Below are positions 24,401-35,615 of a stretch of 64,000 nt of DNA, piece by piece. This DNA comes from Ceratodon purpureus (Eukaryota; Streptophyta; Bryopsida; Pseudoditrichales; Ditrichaceae). The stretch spans positions 15,420,467 to 15,484,466 of the forward strand of contig CM026423.1 in the NCBI GenBank assembly GCA_014871385.1, given 5' to 3'. Within the stretch, counting starts at the first letter, position 1. Each line of letters starts with the position of its first letter. The translations under genes and the position numbers were made by a program. The notes below the pieces were generated by a model. The model saw only the letters and a list, made by a program, of their open reading frames with translations. It ran no database searches and was not told the origin of the DNA.

Positions 24401-27010
24401 CGGGGCTCCTTGCTACTGCTCCACAGTGGTTTCTGCTCCGAAACGAGTAGCAAAGCCGCAAGCATACAAATGGACTTAAGTAAAAAAAAAACCACCAAGC
24501 CTCATTGGAGGCTCGCGGCCTCCTCTGCCGGGGCTCCTTGCTACTGCTCCACAGTGGTTTCTGCTCCGAAACGAGTAGCAAAGCCGCAAGCATACAAATG
24601 GAATTAAAAAAAATATAAACCACCAAGCCTCATTGGAGGCTCGCGGCCTCCTCGGCCGGGGCTCCTTGCTACTGCTCCACAGTGGTTTCTGCTCCGAAAC
24701 GAGTAGCAAAGCCGCAAGCATACAAATGGAATTAAGTAAAAAAAAAACCACCAAGCCTCATTGGAGGCTCGCGGCCTCCTCTGCCGGGGCTCCTTGCTAC
24801 TGCTCCACAGTGGTTTCTGCTCCGAAACGAGTAGCAAAGCCGCAAGCATACAAATGGAATTAAAAAAAAAAAAACCACCAAGCCTCATTGGAGGCTCGGG
24901 GCCTCCTCGGCCAGGGCTCCTTGCTACTGCTCCACAGTGGTTTCTGCTCCGAAACGAGTAGCAAAGCCGCAAGCATACAAATGGAATTAAAAAAAAAAAA
25001 ACCACCAAGCCTCATTGGAGGCTCGCGGCCTCCTCTGCCGGGGCTCCTTGCTACTGCTCCACAGTGGTTTCTGCTCCGAAACGAGTAGCAAAGCCGCAAG
25101 CATACAAATGGAATTAAAAAAAATATAAACCACCAAGCCTCATTGGAGGCTCGGGGCCTCCTCGGCCGGGGCTCCTTGCTACTGCTCCACAGTGGTTTCT
25201 GCTCCGAAACGAGTAGCAAAGCCGCAAGCATACAAATGGAATTAAAAAAAAAAAAACCACCAAGCCTCATTGGAGGCTCGCGGCCTCCTCGGCCGGGGCT
25301 CCTTGCTACTGCTCCACAGTGGTTTCTGCTCCGAAACGAGTAGCAAAGCCGCAAGCATACAAATGGAATTAAGTAAAAAAAAAACCACCAAGCCTCATTG
25401 GAGGCTCGCGGCCTCCTCTGCCGGGGGTCCTTGCTACTGCTCCACAGTGGTTTCTGCTCCGAAACGAGTAGCAAAGCCGCAAGCATACAAATGGAATTAA
25501 AAAAAATATAAACCACCAAGCCTCATTGGAGGCTCGCGGCCTCCTCGGCCGGGGCTCCTTGCTACTGCTCCACAGTGGTTTCTGCTCCGAAACGAGTAGC
25601 AAAGCCGCAAGCATACAAATGGAATTAAATAAAAAAACCACCAAGCCTCATTGGAGGCTCGCGGCCTCCTCGGCCGGGGCTCCATGCTAGTGCTCCATAG
25701 TGGTTTCTGCTCCGAAACGAGTAGCAAATTCGCAAGCATACAAATGGAATTAAAAAAGAAAAAACCACCAAGCCTCATTGGAGGCTCGGGGCCTCCTCGG
25801 CCGGGGCTCCTTGCTACTGCTCCACAGTGGTTTCTGCTCCGAAACGAGTAGCAAAGCCGCAAGCATACAAATGGAATTAAAAAAAAAAAAACCACCAAGC
25901 CTCATTGGAGGCTCGCGGCCTCCTCTGCCGGGGCTCCTTGCTACTGCTCCACAGTGGTTTCTGCTCCGAAACGAGTAGCAAAGCCGCAAGCATACAAATG
26001 GAATTAAAAAAAATATAAACCACCAAGCCTCATTGGAGGCTCGCGGCCTCCTCGGCCGGGGCTCCTTGCTACTGCTCCACAGTGGTTTCTGCTCCGAAAC
26101 GAGTAGCAAAGCCGCAAGCATACAAATGGAATTAAAAAAGAAAAAACCACCAAGCCTCATTGGAGGCTCGGGGCCTCCTCGGCCGGGGCTCCTTGCTACT
26201 GCTCCACAGTGGTTTCTGCTCCGAAACGAGTAGCAAAGCCGCAAGCATACAAATGGAATTAAAAAAAAAAAAACCACCAAGCCTCATTGGAGGCTCGCGG
26301 CCTCCTCGGCCGGGGCTCCTTGCTACTGCTCCACAGTGGTTTCTGCTCCGAAACGAGTAGCAAAGCCGCAAGCATACAAATGGAATTAAATAAAAAAACC
26401 ACCAAGCCTCATTGGAGGCTCGCGGCCTCCTCGGCCGGGGCTCCATGCTAGTGCTCCACAGTGGTTTCTGCTCCGAAACGAGTAGCAAAGCCGCAAGCAT
26501 ACAAATGGAATTAAAAAAAATATAAACCACCAAGCCTCATTGGAGGCTCGGGGCCTCCTCGGCCGGGGCTCCTTGCTACTGCTCCACAGTGGTTTCTGCT
26601 CCGAAACGAGTAGCAAAGCCGCAAGCATACAAATGGAATTAAAAAAAAAAAAACCACCAAGCCTCATTGGAGGCTCGCGGCCTTCTCGGCCGGGGCTCCT
26701 TGCTACTGCTCCACAGTGGTTTCTGCTCCGAAACGAGTAGCAAATCCGCAAGCATACAAATGGAATTAAAAAAAAAAAAACCACCAAGCCTCATTGGAGG
26801 CTCGCGGCCTCCTCGGCCGGGGCTCCATGCTAGTGCTCCACAGTGGTTTCTGCTCCGAAACGAGTAGCAAAGCCGCAAGCATACAAATGGAATTAATTAA
26901 GAAAACCACCAAGCCTCATTGGAGGCTCGCGGCCTCCTCGGCCGGGGCTCCTTGCTACTGTTCCACAGTGGTTTCTGCTTCGAAACGAGTAGCAAAGCCG
27001 CAAGCATACA
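18487..27010 (+). repeat. Satellite-like tandem array, 127-128 bp monomer, about 67 copies
   Basis: Near-identical monomers run head to tail for 8.5 kb inside the transposon. Each has a GC-rich half with a dyad (GGAGGCTCGCGGCCTCC), a second dyad (TTGCTACT ... AGTAGCAA), and an A-rich spacer. The spacer comes in several types (AAAAAATATAAA, all-A, AAGTAAAA, AATAAAA...CTAAA), giving 127 or 128 bp. A higher-order unit of eight monomers, 1,022 bp, repeats at 22077, 23099 and 24121; the third copy has lost one monomer near 24.4 kb. The long ORFs that span the array on both strands come from periodicity (three or six monomers stay in frame) and are not genes. Confidence 0.95.
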
Positions 27011-27443
27011 GAGCAGAGCAACCCGAAGCAGAGGAACCCGAAGTAGCAACAGCAGAGAAATAAACCCCAACACCAAGAAGTGAAGCAATTCCCACTCCCC
27101 AAACCTCCAATCCCCGGTACCGCAATCTCCATTCCCCAAACCCAACTCACTTTCGAATTCACATTCTCCGAACCCAAGTGTAGCAAATCCCGAATCCCGA
27201 AACCAAGTTCATCCGTAGCATCCGAAATCCGAATCTAGAATCCCCAAGTCGCGAATCTTCTTCAAGCACAAGCATTTCTTGAATTCAACTTCACCACATA
27301 TCCCAACAACCGCGGAACCCGAACCCACCAAGCACTCTCACATTATCCAAGCACCGAAGCACCCTGCAATCTCTCAACAATCCCCCTCGAACTCCCAACC
27401 AGCTTCCAGCAAGTAGTTTGAGCAAACACAAAAGCTCGCCTAC

Positions 27444-28423
27444 CTCGTCGTCGTTGTCGTCGTCGTCGTGCAGGTCCTGAAGCTGGTCTTCGACCTGGTC
27501 CCCGTGCTGCACTCCGACCTGCTCCTCGAGCTCCACACCTCCATCGACCTCAACGAGATCACCTTCGCCGCGGCCGCCCACAATCTCCACAGGCTGCGCA
27601 GCCATTGCTCTCCCTCCCTCTCCTGCGTCGAGAATACCTTGCCTCGCTCTTCTCGCTTCGAGACGCAGGTGCTCAAACTCGATGCAATCTCCAACTGCGG
27701 AGCCACCAGATAGATCCCCGACCCCTCTCATCCTCTCGGGGCTCTGTGTAAAAATAGCAAACATTTAAAATCATGATTCCTGTGTGTCAAGTGCCGCGGC
27801 CCTCTCAATGAGACTTATGATTCGAATGTGTAAATTGCCGCGGCCCCTCTCAAATAGACTTAGAACGAACCTCAAATTCTTTATTAAAACTTTTCAATTA
27901 CTAACGTTTTACAAAAACACTAGATTACACAAATAATTCACATCACCGTCGTAATAGAGAGAATATAAATACTTACCTTGTCGGGGTTTAAACAAAAGTC
28001 TGATTGAGAATCAGGCTCCCCTGTCGAGAACTCATTGAATGAAATCGATGGTTGCGGAGACTCTAGTTTCTGACTACAATTAAAGACTAATTCTTCACTC
28101 ATGGCCTCACGTGCTCCTCTTCTTAAATGTACAACCTGTTCCTGCTCGTGGTTCTCGACGTCCGTGTTCTCTAATAATTCCTCTTTCTCCTCTACTATAG
28201 AGTTGAGAATGAGTTTGCGAAGGCTACAAAACTTCAAAGCTACAGGCAGGTCTCCTCCTCTCCGTTTCACGGGTGCACTCAAATGGTCACTTTTAAAATC
28301 TACCTGCTTACGTGATGCTCTCCTCTTTCTAGCTCTTCTATTTGTAAAATCAGTGCGGCCAGGTTTCCTTCTTTGTTTAGGAGTAACATAAGTGGAGGGA
28401 GATGGCCCTCCACTCTGCTTCAT
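27444..28423 (-). CDS. Two-exon basic/acidic ORF, possible 5' exons of the methyltransferase-like gene
   Basis: Exons 28423-27977 (149 codons, ATG start) and 27743-27444 (100 codons) are joined by a GTAAGT donor and a TTTACACAG acceptor, both in phase 0. The first encodes a very basic segment (KQRRKPGRTDF, RRARKRRASRKQ) and the second a Gly/Glu-rich region ending in a run of Asp (DLHDDDDNDDE). The second exon ends at GAG before GTAGGC, also phase 0. The next minus-strand exon that could accept it in phase is 18310-18263, on the other side of the satellite array. If they are joined, the protein is about 1,413 residues and the array lies in a 9.1 kb intron. Otherwise this is a separate short gene. 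No domain is recognised. Confidence 0.5.
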
Positions 28424-29059
28424 GTGTCTAACCAAAGGAAGGACTCTCTCACAAAAAGACTTTCATGAAAACTTCTCCCTGCTTAAATACCTCTCACATA
28501 CAACTATTCTCCTAGAACCCTAAGTTGATATACAATCTCAACAACTGACACATTGTCTGCCCACTTTATATTAAGAATATATTTAACAATTCTATAATTG
28601 AAGCTAGATTTAAAATATCAACCTTTAATTATAAGGAATATATCTAAGTGCACTATAAATTGAAAGATTTGAATCTAGCACTTCAATCATGCTCCTTTTT
28701 ATATTCATTGTTTTAAATGTAGAATTAAAATGACGGCTCATTCTAATCTTATAATACATCATGTCAAATAGAATCCGCTCTACGATTCAAATTTTAAAGT
28801 AGAGTTCAATAAACCTTACCTCATATACTTAGACCTGCAAAAAGTGGCACTGTAATTAGTTAGCGCCGTCTCTCTTAAATCATACATTCGTTACCTAACA
28901 GACAGCATCATTCCCCAACTATTCACATGGACATTCCAACCTGAATAAAATGATCATCAACGATGCATCATTCCTCTCACTTTGCTCTCGCGATAGCGCT
29001 TGGCTGATACACTCACTCTCCTCCCTTCTTCCACTAGTATCACTGAGTTGCCTGCGAAC
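28424..29059. promoter_or_regulatory. Divergent intergenic region inside the element
   Basis: This 0.6 kb AT-rich stretch separates the leftward ORF (ATG at 28423) from the rightward transposase (first in-frame ATG at 29060). It is therefore the likely shared promoter region. No specific motif is secure. Confidence 0.4.
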
Positions 29060-32000
29060 ATGGGGATGGTCTGTCTGTACGCCCAAGGCATGGGCATCCC
29101 TCTTAGGTTTCGCGTAGATGACGATGGTCTAGCTACGGTGTCCTCTCTTCGCCTCAGTCTCAGATTCCATTTCCGTGAGGATTCCATCAATATAGAGGAG
29201 GAGATCTTCGATGACGTTACTGCGGAGGTTACCCACACCCTCGGGCAACCTTCAGTAAGAGATGAGAACAACATGTTGCAGTGGAGACTCCTCCCTGGAT
29301 CCTATAGAGTCTATGGTCTTTCTGATTCTCTGATGGCTGCATCCACTGAGATCCTCACCCCCCGTCGCTCTTCTACTTGCACAATTCAGACTCCCTTACC
29401 TCGTGATGTCAAGGTCAAAGTCGAGCCTGGTACCGAGACTTCAGATGTAGAGAAACCTCCTCCGACCGTCATATCTCTCTCTTCTGACGACGAAGTCAGT
29501 CCCGTCAAGTTGGTGCCTAAGGTCCACGCAGATGCTCCTCCTTCCAATGTCTCTCCTCCATTGTCCCAGGTCACAATTAGCATTGTTCCGCTCCTTAAAG
29601 AGATTGCTAAGACGCGTGGGTCCAAAAACATTTTGAAGAAGATAGACTATTCCACTATTAGACACGAGAGAGTAGAGTACTTGCCGGCGAAGTTTGATGG
29701 TCCGGTTCTTTTTGAGTTGCCCCCAGCTGCTGCAGGATCCTCTAAGCTCGCCGCCAAGTCTATGCAGGGAATGGATAAACGATACGACGGACACTTGTGG
29801 ACCAAGACCATCACAACAAACATCAAAAACGACTTCGGACTCTCTTTTCGAAGTTCCACTTGCGTCGGATGGCTGCGCTGCAGCAACAAGGAGTGTGACT
29901 TCCTGAAGCGTGTTCCCAAGATCTTCGAGGTTAACGAGACTGAGTTCGAAGGCTGTACCCTGCAAGCTTTTGTCATGGACCAGCCTCCTCCATCTGACTC
30001 CACGCTAGTGTGCAAGGTATGTAAAGAACCTCCATCATGTGTAGCTACATGCGAGGCTAAGATTTATTACGTTGTGGGCAAACCGAATCAGACTAGAGCT
30101 TGTATTCACATAGGAACACATGATCATCCAGTGAAAGTCGGAGACTACAGAGACTCTAAAGCAGAGATTAGTAGCTTAATAGAAGAGCAGGTAGAGATGA
30201 ACAACAAAGCAACAAAGAGCGCCGTTGTCCTGGAGGCGAGCAAACTCCTCATCGGGAGCTACCTTCTACAGCCCGAGGATGCACCGCCGAGGAAGCTGAC
30301 GATGGAGGAGCTGGTTCCTGTTTTGGATCGTTGCAAAGACATGGCGTCACCAAACATCCGCAACAAAGTCGCCACCTTCAAAAAATTCAAAAGGTACGGA
30401 ATCATGGACGGTATCACCAAGCTCCGTGGTAACAGTCTCTGGGCGTATGTCCAGGAGAATAGGTTTCCTGGTCAGGGATCTATGCGTGACAAAGTCTTCG
30501 TCTTCAAGATGTCGGAGGTCGGGCCCGGAAGTGGTTTCGACTTGGTCAGCCGAATGCAAGCTGGTGGAGACCTGGAGAACGCATGGATCATGTTCGACCA
30601 TGTAAAACGCGTCAAAGACTGGTCGACCATGGCGTGCCATGTGTACGACGCCACCTACTGCCGCGTGATGACAATCGCCACTTGCGACATGCAGTCCGAG
30701 GACACGGACGCCCAGCTCGTCTTCTGGAAAAACCTGAACCTGGTCATGGAGATCAATGGCGTTGCAGCGCCGAACTTCAAGGGGTTCATGGCGGATAACG
30801 CACAGGCGAATTGGAATGCAGTGCGAATCCTTTACGGCAATGGCAACAAAGAGGACCCAATGGAGGACCGGGAGCGGTCGTGCTTGTTCCACTGGACTCA
30901 GAACATGGTGGCGTATACGCAGAAGCACTTCCCCGAAGAACTCTGGGAACAGCACAAGAAGATGTGTACTCAGTACAAGAATGCGACCAGCATGGCAGAG
31001 GCGGAAACTCTGTACCACGCGTTGCGAGCATGGTGGGCATCCACCGGGGTCGTTGGCGAGAGCGGCCTCATCAAACTCGATCAGTGGCTGTCATTCTAGC
31101 ACCACCGCTTCCGCCAGTGGGGGGGATTCATGACCGAGGTACGATCTCTGCACTCTGTTTTGATGTTTTAGATACTGGTTTCCTAGCCCTAACCTACAAA
31201 ACTCTAATCCGTGAATCTAACGTCACCTACTGTCAAATCTGCAGAAATTCACGAAAGACGAACTCACAGAGATGCCCACCTGTAACCTCGCCGAAACAGT
31301 TCACAACAAGTGGCTTCAAGCTTCTGGAAACAACGGGAACGACCTCTACGTTGCTACCGTGGACGATTTCGTTCGGGCTTTTCTTCAGGTTATTAACTAC
31401 TACCAGTTCCTCAAAGGTGACGTCGGCGGAACAGGACCGTCCAAGAAGGAACTCAGGCTCCGGATGGCTGAACGCAACGCGAAGAAATGGGGAAATCCTA
31501 CACTGCTTGATAAGCCCATGCTCGATATGCCAGGCGCGGATGAGTTCTGCACCCGTCAGCCTATCATGCCTGGAGCGGAAGTCTTCGGTTCACAGAAGCG
31601 AAAAGCCGACGTCCCCATCGGAGCTGACGAGGAGTCTCATCGCCCGGACAAGACAAACTTCTCACGCCCAAGAGGCCCAAGACGTGCCGTCAGGGCTCGC
31701 CCTATGCAGATGCCCGTCATTGTGGAAGACGACTCCGAACACGACACCGAGGTACAATGTACCCAATCTCCTGCCCAGGAAGTTGATTCCCCTTTACCTT
31801 CACCTGTGAACAAGGGCGGCATTCGCCATGTCAACGCGGTTGAAGAAACCAAGGTCGACGTCAAGGAATGGCACATTTCCAGACTTCACAAACTTTCTGC
31901 GAAGTGCTGCTGGGCCCAAAGAGCTGAAACGAAGAAGAAGTGCACTGAGAGAATCGTCAGGGGGCCCCTTTGCACAGCTGCACCGACCTACACTGGGCTG

Positions 32001-32738
32001 TGGACTAACTATCGCAGGAACACAGTCGAGAAGACTGAGTTCTTCTTCTGCTCCGACGATATTGAGCGCTGCGTGAAAGGCTCTAAGCGCAAGTGGGTAG
32101 CGCACTACTCAAAGGACCAGGAATTCCCCTCCATTCCTGACGTCTGGCCAGTGAAACTAGGTACTAACCTAAAACTGACTGAGATTCTTGCCCTCGAAGC
32201 TGCAGGCTTTCAACTTCCGCCGAAGAAGCCCGTCTCCCCAAGACGCCTCTTCTCCTTTGCCCCGCCCCCTGCAAATCTCAACTCGGTGCCAGTCCCTGCA
32301 GACGCTGACCGCTACCCAGGCAAGAGAGACGGCAAGATGGTGAAGCGCACTGCCACTCGTCCCAATCCGGCGCAGCGACTATCCATGGGCTCCTCCGAGT
32401 CTCTCAAAGCGCGCCTCCGTTCCGTCACCATGATACCTGAGCCGGGCCACGGTTGCATCATTGGGCTGGATTCGGGCGTCGCTCCACACATCACATGTTA
32501 CCAGATTACCATCAGTTCTTACCCTGGTTGCACTTGCCCAGCATTCAAGAAGACGATGACTACGTTCAAAGGCAGGACTCAGTTCACGTATTGTAAGCAC
32601 CTTTACTACATACTCTTGAAGGTCTGCAACCGTGATCCCGAGGCCGAGCTTTTCATCCATGCGCCTACCTTTAGCTTCAACGAGGTCAAGCTTCTCCTAG
32701 AGAGTGGAATCTTGCGTCACCCCTTGGCGAAGAAGTAG
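29060..32738 (+). CDS. MULE-type transposase with WRKY-GCM1-like and SWIM zinc fingers, one in-frame TAG
   Basis: Exons 29060-31138 and 31245-32738 (GTACGA donor, CTGCAG acceptor) give about 1,190 residues. The N-terminal ~200 residues include an acidic SSDDE patch. Near 270-355 a C-x4-C ... H-x-H set (CSNKEC, IGTHDHP) matches the WRKY-GCM1/FLYWCH fingers found in MULEs. A DDE core follows: YDATYCRVM, FMADNAQANWNAV, CLFHWTQNM. Near the C-terminus CTCPAF ... YCKHLYY is a SWIM finger. Such proteins cut and join transposon ends in the nucleus. A TAG at 31097-31099 interrupts the first exon just before HHRFRQWGGF, which reads on in frame to the splice site, so it is probably a nonsense mutation of Gln or Trp. 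The start is the first in-frame ATG; the frame is open upstream. Confidence 0.8.
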
Positions 32739-32992
32739 GTAGCCCTCCTACTTTAGAACTGCCGTTTCCACAATGGCCATTTGTCACGTAGTGAATGATT
32801 TTAGTAATATACCATGTATTAAGTCAGCTATTCAGAAGCTGTATTGACTTTTTCATTATATTAAAGGCTTTGTCGATCACATTGATTGCATTCTATTTCA
32901 ATACATTCTATCTTGAACAAGTGCACTATATACCTCGTATCCTCTGACATGTACCCTTTATTATAGCAAACATATACTTGTTATTAGATGTC

Positions 32993-33445
32993 CTAATCTT
33001 CGAACCTAACACGTTTAGGGTTGCCCACTACACTATCAGCAGGGCTCCGAACCTCTGACTGTACTGCAGGACAAACTATATTTGCATTCACTTTCGTTCC
33101 AACATTTGGCAAGTGTCCTTGGTATGAACGTTTCAGCAATGGCCCACCTCCCCGCCTCCGATTCACTGATTCCCTGGAATAGGTTCCCCTTGGGATCTTT
33201 CCAACCCTGGAGTATGCATGAGTTTGCAAAGGCACATCTGCGTTCTCCTCCAGCACTCTGATATCATCCGAATTTTCTGAACGTGGAGATTCAGCTCTTA
33301 CATCCGGTTGTACGTCAACATCCGTTGTCAAAGGACGCCCTTGGCTGTTGGCCATCACCTCTTCTTCGTCCTCGACCTCAACATATGGTTGAAATGGACA
33401 AACATCGTCAGCAAGTGATACAACAATATCTCTAACGTCTTCCAT
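32993..33445 (-). CDS. Small acidic accessory ORF of the element, 150 residues, unknown
   Basis: An ATG-to-TAG ORF on the minus strand, converging on the transposase and ending 255 bp from it. The N-terminal half is acidic (YVEVEDEEEV, SENSDDIRVLEEN). The C-terminal half is basic and Gly/Arg-rich (SVNRRRGGGPLLKRS) and ends PKRVRFED. Base composition and codon use look coding against the very AT-rich flank at 33.5-34.3 kb. I do not recognise the family. As the outermost ORF of the right arm it mirrors the small ORF at the left end. Confidence 0.5.
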   Translation of the reverse strand: MEDVRDIVVSLADDVCPFQPYVEVEDEEEVMANSQGRPLTTDVDVQPDVRAESPRSENSDDIRVLEENADVPLQTHAYSRVGKIPRGTYSRESVNRRRGGGPLLKRSYQGHLPNVGTKVNANIVCPAVQSEVRSPADSVVGNPKRVRFED

Positions 33446-34194
33446 AACTGCTGTCCCGCACTACGGAAAAGAGCTTCACAAAACACCAACAGAAAAGAGG
33501 AAGAGACATACAATAATCCCACCTTAAATATCCGTGAAGATGATGCTTGGCGCCCTTGAAAACCGGCTTTTCATTGATTCGAAAGTTGTCGTCCTAAAAT
33601 GAATGAAAAAGGATGAGGGTTGAGCAGAAGTCATTTAGCATTTAAAATTTTTTAAAAAAAAATTTTAAAATAAAATAAAATTATAAAAGCAAAAATAAAA
33701 ATAAAAAAATAAATAAAAAATAAAAAACAAATTATAAAAAATGAAATTAGAAAAGGAAAAGTAAACAAAAGGAAAAATAAATATTAAGGTTGAAAAAAAT
33801 ATGAAGGCGATTGAGAAAATAAAAGAGAAAATAAAATGAAAGAGAATTAAAGGAAAGGACTCTTTTGACCCCTTTAACAAGATAGATAGAATAATGGAAG
33901 TTGATATAAAAAATAAAAGATAAAAAGTTGTAAGGCATGTAGACTATGTTGGATGAATTCTAGCAATGTTAAGAAAATGTTACGAAATTAAATGTTACTT
34001 GATCCCTGTTCAGAGGTTCAATACCAATACATTTTAAGTAGTAATTTGCATATAAATTTAAGGAGATAAGGGGAATTACTATATGCCTGAACTAGTTAGA
34101 AGGAGCTGGAGCATAGTACTAGGTGCACGTTAAAAAATTAATCACCAAGAAAAGATAATATGAACTACAAATTCAATGAAAATACTGTAATTAG
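33446..34194. other. AT-rich right subterminal region of the element
   Basis: This includes a nearly pure A/T stretch at 33,650-33,860 built of AAAATAAA-like units. No gene is seen; ORFs here are composition artefacts. Confidence 0.6.
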
Positions 34195-34403
34195 TCCACG
34201 GTTATAGGGTCAATTAAATTACTAAAATTAGTAACTTTCTAAAAATATACTAAGAATATTCGAATCTTCTAATTTTATAATTTATTTTTAGTAAAAAAAT
34301 TGCTATTTTAAGGTTCTGTCCCCCATTCTGTGCTCTCCGCTCTCCAAATCTGCGCTCACCGCTCTCCGCTCTGCGCTCTCCGCTCACGTACAAGCTACGT
34401 CCT
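34195..34403 (-). repeat. Right terminal inverted repeat of the 22.5 kb element
   Basis: This is the reverse complement of the left end at three levels: TCCACGGTTATAGGGTC (34195-34211), the CTCTCCGCTC iterations at 34330-34385, and CGCTCTCCGCTCACGTAC (34374-34391). The last bases, ACGTCCT, mirror AGGGGAA imperfectly. The spacing between blocks is about 100 bp longer than on the left. Confidence 0.85.
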
Positions 34404-34411
34404 CACTTGCC
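34404..34411. repeat. Right target-site duplication, CACTTGCC
   Basis: Direct copy of 11923-11930, immediately followed by ATATCACTTG. That is also what follows the same word in the uninterrupted repeat unit at 34454-34471. Confidence 0.85.
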
Positions 34412-34830
34412 ATATCACTTGAATGAACACTTGACAGAACAGCCCTCAGTGTCACTTGCCATATCACTTGACTGAACACTTGACAGAACAGCCTCCACTG
34501 ACCCTTGACATATCACTTGACATATCACTTGGCACTTGACATATCACTTGACATGGCACTTGACACTTGACAGAACTCTTCACAAGATACTTGACATATC
34601 ACAAGATACTGGACATATCAGAATCACTAGACAGAACACTGACATATCACTTGACACTTGGCTGACCACTTGTAAGAGCAGTCTCCACTGACACTTGACA
34701 TATCACTTGACATATCACTTGCCTTGACACTTGACATACCACTTGACACTTGGCAGGTCTCTTCACATAGTACCTGACATATCACAATCACTTGTCGGCA
34801 CACCCTCTACTGACATATCACTACTCTCAG
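34412..34830 (+). repeat. Degenerate tandem repeat of CACTTGACATAT-type units
   Basis: Imperfect short units (CACTTGACATAT, ATATCACTTGAC, CTTGACAGAACAGCC) are reiterated over about 0.4 kb. This is the array into which the large element inserted; one partial unit remains on its left flank (11895-11930). Confidence 0.75.
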
Positions 34831-35615
34831 TGTTGTGTTTCCACGGGTGGACTTCGTGACCACTGACTGTGGCCTGCATTTGCACTTCTGAGTTCACTTA
34901 TCAATGTCCTCCCAATTATCGATTACGTGGGCAACGTCCGTGGCATGCACCTTCACTTATTCGCTACTCACTTACTTACCTAGGTACGAGGAAAGTGTGC
35001 ACTCCACTTTCCCGCTGCTGGTTCGTCTGTCATTCCACTGGTGTAATTTCGTAAGTGGAGAAAGCTCTCCTACTAGTGAAACAGAAGTCACCCGTTAGTG
35101 TAGCTGCTACAGGGGAGCTTGCGGAGCACGTTCCATGGCGTGGTCGATGCCTACAAGTGCATAGCAATTATTTCAGTAAACTGGAAGTGGAGGCATAACT
35201 GAAAAGGGCAGTCAATCATAAGGGCAGTCATTGATAGAATGACAGAGGCCGAACCTGAGCTCTGAAGCTAGGGATCCGTAAGCCTACCATTGCACTTGAA
35301 AGCTTCCGCGTTTTCCTCTTCGGATATTTCGGCCTCCACAAATGGTTTGTATCCTGCATGGCGAGGATACGAAAGCACTAATGAGGAAAATTCCTTCAAC
35401 AGCACTAATGAGGCTGGAATACTTCAACACACCTCGGCAATATTCTGATGAGCATGACTATAAGTGAGCTGCGTCTCCACCAATCCTGGAAGATCCTCTC
35501 CTACAGGTGGTAGTGCTGCCTTCATTGGTCGACTGAGACAGTCGTAAAAAGGGACATTAACCTCTCAATTAAACGAGTAACTGTAATTCATCCCAGCTTA
35601 AACGTATAGCCTTAC
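34831..35615. other. No gene seen
   Basis: Scattered CACTG/GTGGA words resemble those at 4.7-5.8 kb. There are short overlapping ORFs only, with no splice-supported exon. Confidence 0.4.

Larger units (their letters stand above)
11931..34403 (+). mobile_element. Giant Mutator-like DNA transposon with ParB-methyltransferase-like cargo
   Basis: The element spans 22,473 bp. It is defined by inverted ends (11931-12050 and 34195-34403), the flanking CACTTGCC duplication, and a reconstructable empty site in a tandem repeat. The superfamily comes from the MULE-type transposase at 29060-32738 and the 8-9 bp duplication. From left to right it carries a small ORF (+), a long ParB/methyltransferase-like gene (-), an 8.5 kb satellite array, a two-exon ORF (-), the transposase (+), and another small ORF (-). 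This is far larger than ordinary MULEs. I do not recognise the cargo combination. The transposase has one in-frame TAG, so this copy may depend on another for movement. Confidence 0.85.

Noticed and set aside
18436-27186. Dozens of ORFs on both strands, up to 304 residues, with repeated NSICMLAALLLVSEQKPLW and MEARGLLGRGS sequence
   Set aside because: They arise from the 127-128 bp tandem repeat staying open across units. They overlap on both strands and have no independent coding support.
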